From Allacma fusca (lineage: Eukaryota; Arthropoda; Collembola; Symphypleona; Sminthuridae): DNA of 64,000 nucleotides. The position numbers were made by a program, and so were the translations under genes. Below are positions 61,602-64,000 of this stretch, piece after piece (within the stretch, counting starts at the first letter, position 1; every line of letters starts with the position of its first letter). Location of the stretch: NCBI GenBank assembly GCA_947179485.1, contig OX359245.1, forward strand, positions 29,809,067-29,873,066. Direction: 5' to 3'. The notes under the pieces were generated by a model, which had not been told where the DNA came from, made no database searches, and saw only the letters and a list, made by a program, of their open reading frames with translations.

Positions 61602-62709
61602 TCCCCATGTGATCTAGTGGCAAGGATAGCTTGAATTCGACTCGCAAATTGTATTACGTTTCCGAAAGCCATTCCCTTGCAAGTGTATTTTCTTTACATT
61701 TCGCGACAAGCACATTTGACTATATTTTCATTTGCGTCAATCTTAGTTTTTGAGCTTGTATAATTAACAAACTCTCGTTTCCGAGAATTTTTTAGTCAGT
61801 TCCAAAACGTATATGTATTCCATTTCTTTTCCCATGTGATCTACTGGCGAGAGTAGTCTTGCTGGAATTGAACCAGTACAAAGCATTATCTTCGTATATA
61901 ATATCTCTTTCCAAGATCGCTTCTCTACAGGACGAAAATTTGTATATATTTCAGTTAATCTTCCCATGTGATCTTTTGGCGTGGATAGTTTGCATTTAAC
62001 CCCGAGTAATATGTTCTCTGCCAAGAGGGATGCTCCTTTAAGAGTAATCTCTGTTCGTTCCAAATTTTTAGATATTTAAATTTCCCATGTGATCTAGTGG
62101 CGAGGATAGCTTGAACTTAACGATTGTATAACATAGCACATTTTGATACACTTGATCTCCGTTCAACAGCGTGTTTGCGTAGCAAACAAATGTTCATGTA
62201 TTTCAAATAATTTTCCCATGTGATCTAGTGGCGAGGATAGTTTGAATTATGCCTACATAGCAGTCTCAACTGTAAGACATGCATTTTTAAGAACGATCTC
62301 TACAATTTCCTTTCAGCCATTTAATTTTCCCAAGTGTTATTAACTTAAGAGTAGCTAAATTTAGTAGCTTAAATAGCTTAAATTACCCGTCCGAATATAG
62401 CATTCTCAACTACAACACAAGTCTTTTGAAGAGCAATCTCTGTAAGTATTCTACAGATATGTAATTTTACCATGTGATCTAGTGGCGAGAATAGCTCTAA
62501 TTCCCCCAGCATATAATATTCTCTAGAATATGGTATGCCCCGTTTTAAGACAGTCTCTGTTCGATCCGAATTTTTATGTATTTCAATAAAATCCACCCCC
62601 GCAGACAACATTCTCCATTACAAGAGATCCCCTTTTAGGAGGAATCTGTGTGCCTTCGACATTTTCCGATATTTAATTTTCCCATGTGATCTAGTGACGA
62701 GGATAGCTT
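61602..62709 (+). repeat. eight tandem tRNA-Glu-like units
   Basis: Heads start at 61602, 61830, 61972, 62083, 62214, about 62328 (badly decayed), 62468 and 62680. Between heads, a box like AAGAGATCCCCTTTTA and then CTCTGTTCGTTCC or CTCTGTTCGATCC recurs about 80 nt after a head. GTTCGATCC resembles a Pol III B box, although the A-to-B spacing is longer than in a real tRNA. T-runs precede the next head. Confidence 0.88.
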
Positions 62710-64000
62710 GAATTAACAAAGTATTGATTTTATAAGAGATCCCCTATTAGAGGAGCACATGCTCAACAGGGCACATATACCAGAGCATGTTCCCTTCTTT
62801 TACAACAATCTTAATTTATCCCCTTCCGAAAAAGGAGACAGGTACGAGTCCAATTTTGCTCCCTCCACACGCCATGTCTCTTATAAAGGGAACACACTGC
62901 ATGTAATATGCAAGGCTGCATTTTCTACACTCCACTCGCAAGAATGGCTGGAATCCTCTAATATTCTGGAGAACCCTCTCCTCTCAACCACCTACTTAAT
63001 GCACACGCACAGTTTCAATACGTCTCCAATTCCTGAAGAGCTCCCATGCTACATACAAGCACTGGGACGGGAGGGAAGCCAAAAAATTATTCAAGAGCAT
63101 TAATGCAACTCAAACTCGAGAAATCTCCCGCCCAACAAATTCACTCCCTCTGCGAGTTCTAATCCCTAATTTTTATTTTTGGGGGAGTTCCACGCCACTC
63201 ATAATAACTCTCCTGTTTTTTAACCCCTTAATTATAACGAGCTTCAGAATAGGATTGGTTGGCAAGTTTGAATTATATCAATTGAATTAAATTCAATTCA
63301 TGACTTGAAAGTTTGAGTATCTTACTAAAAAAACTTCCATAAAATAAAAAGGATTTTGTTCCCAACAATTAATTACAAAATTTTGACCCAAATCAGGTCA
63401 ATTTAGAATTGTGTCCACGTCTCTATAATTAAACACGTCCACTAATTCTAGCAGGGTGTACTTGAAGTGAAGTCGAAATTTCGGGAGCGTCCGAATCTGA
63501 GAATTTCTCATTTGAGAGAGGGAAATAAATGGAGGGGAATGTGGGAACTGTCCGTTGGAGGAGGATGGACAAGTGTGAGGGAATTTGTATGCGCATTAAG
63601 CCCTTCCAGCTTAATTTGTGTGTCTTGAGGCGCATACATAGAGAGACAGAGAAATAGAAAGAGATAGCTGTCTCTCCTTCTCCACGTAACTTTCCTTCTT
63701 TTTTCTTTCTCCCCTTTTTTTTTCCTACCATGAGGCTCCTTCCCAACAACTTTCTCATTCGCATTCATACAAGGGGCTACTCCTTCACTAGTAGCTCTAG
63801 GAAAAAAAATCTTTTTTTTTCTGTGCGGATTTAATACATACTTTTGTGGGGAAAACAATTTGCGATTTATTGGGCGAGGAAAATACGTGTTAAATTCCTT
63901 TAGAAAATGTTTTTCCTTCCAGGAATTTTTTTACGGTTGGGAAAATATTTCTGAAAACACGGAAACGCTTTTGTTTTGGGGTTAATGCAATTTCAGGAAA
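62710..64000. other. no firm gene at right edge
   Basis: A plus-strand 114-codon frame (62759-63103) begins just after the last tRNA-like unit; it has no known motif or clear borders. A reverse dispersed-motif copy (TTCCACGCCACTCATAA) lies at 63188. Minus-strand frames at 63429-63858 are pyrimidine/purine-biased and not called. Confidence 0.35.

Noticed and set aside
61602..62709. Genuine tRNA-Glu genes
   Set aside because: Units keep only the 5' half; the anticodon arm, T-arm at normal distance and 3' acceptor complement are absent.

Overview
The window looks like non-prokaryotic, intron-rich nuclear DNA from an animal, probably an invertebrate. The reasons are split coding exons with GT..AG borders and matching phases, a hAT-type DNA transposon copy, and arrays of tRNA-Glu-like units. 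The sequence is AT-rich and mostly non-coding. The species cannot be read from it. No rRNA gene, intact tRNA gene, CRISPR array, operon or ribosome binding site was seen.

Every well-supported coding segment is on the minus strand. From its 5' side (right) to its 3' side (left): (1) six exons at 50860-50277, 48773-48703, 45411-45257, 44358-44111, 43978-43883 and 43728-43672 splice in a consistent reading frame into about 404 codons of a protein I do not recognise; (2) weaker candidate exons lie at 39159-38905 and 37885-37741; (3) a Ser/Gly-rich exon of 282 codons lies at 22704-21859; (4) a giant basic, Ser/Lys-rich exon of 823 codons lies at 10003-7535 and donates into an intron that leaves the window. 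These may be two, three or one very long gene; the sequence alone does not decide.

The non-coding space is full of structured repeats. At least a dozen local minisatellites have unrelated units and fixed periods of 18, 22, 24, 25, 27, 30 or 31 bp. Four clusters of the palindrome TTGACCYRGGTCAA, each followed by GGTCA direct repeats, begin with forward units and end with reverse ones. Five groups of units resemble the 5' half of tRNA-Glu and recur every 80-140 bp. A short motif, AGTGGCGTTRAAGTYTTAC, is dispersed in both orientations in about eighteen places. One 890-bp hAT-like element (19335-20224) has an exact 8-bp target duplication and a decayed transposase C-terminus.

The genes cannot be assigned to a pathway. 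Both are Ser/Pro-rich, probably intracellular and mostly disordered. The repeat architecture inside the putative introns is the most unusual content.
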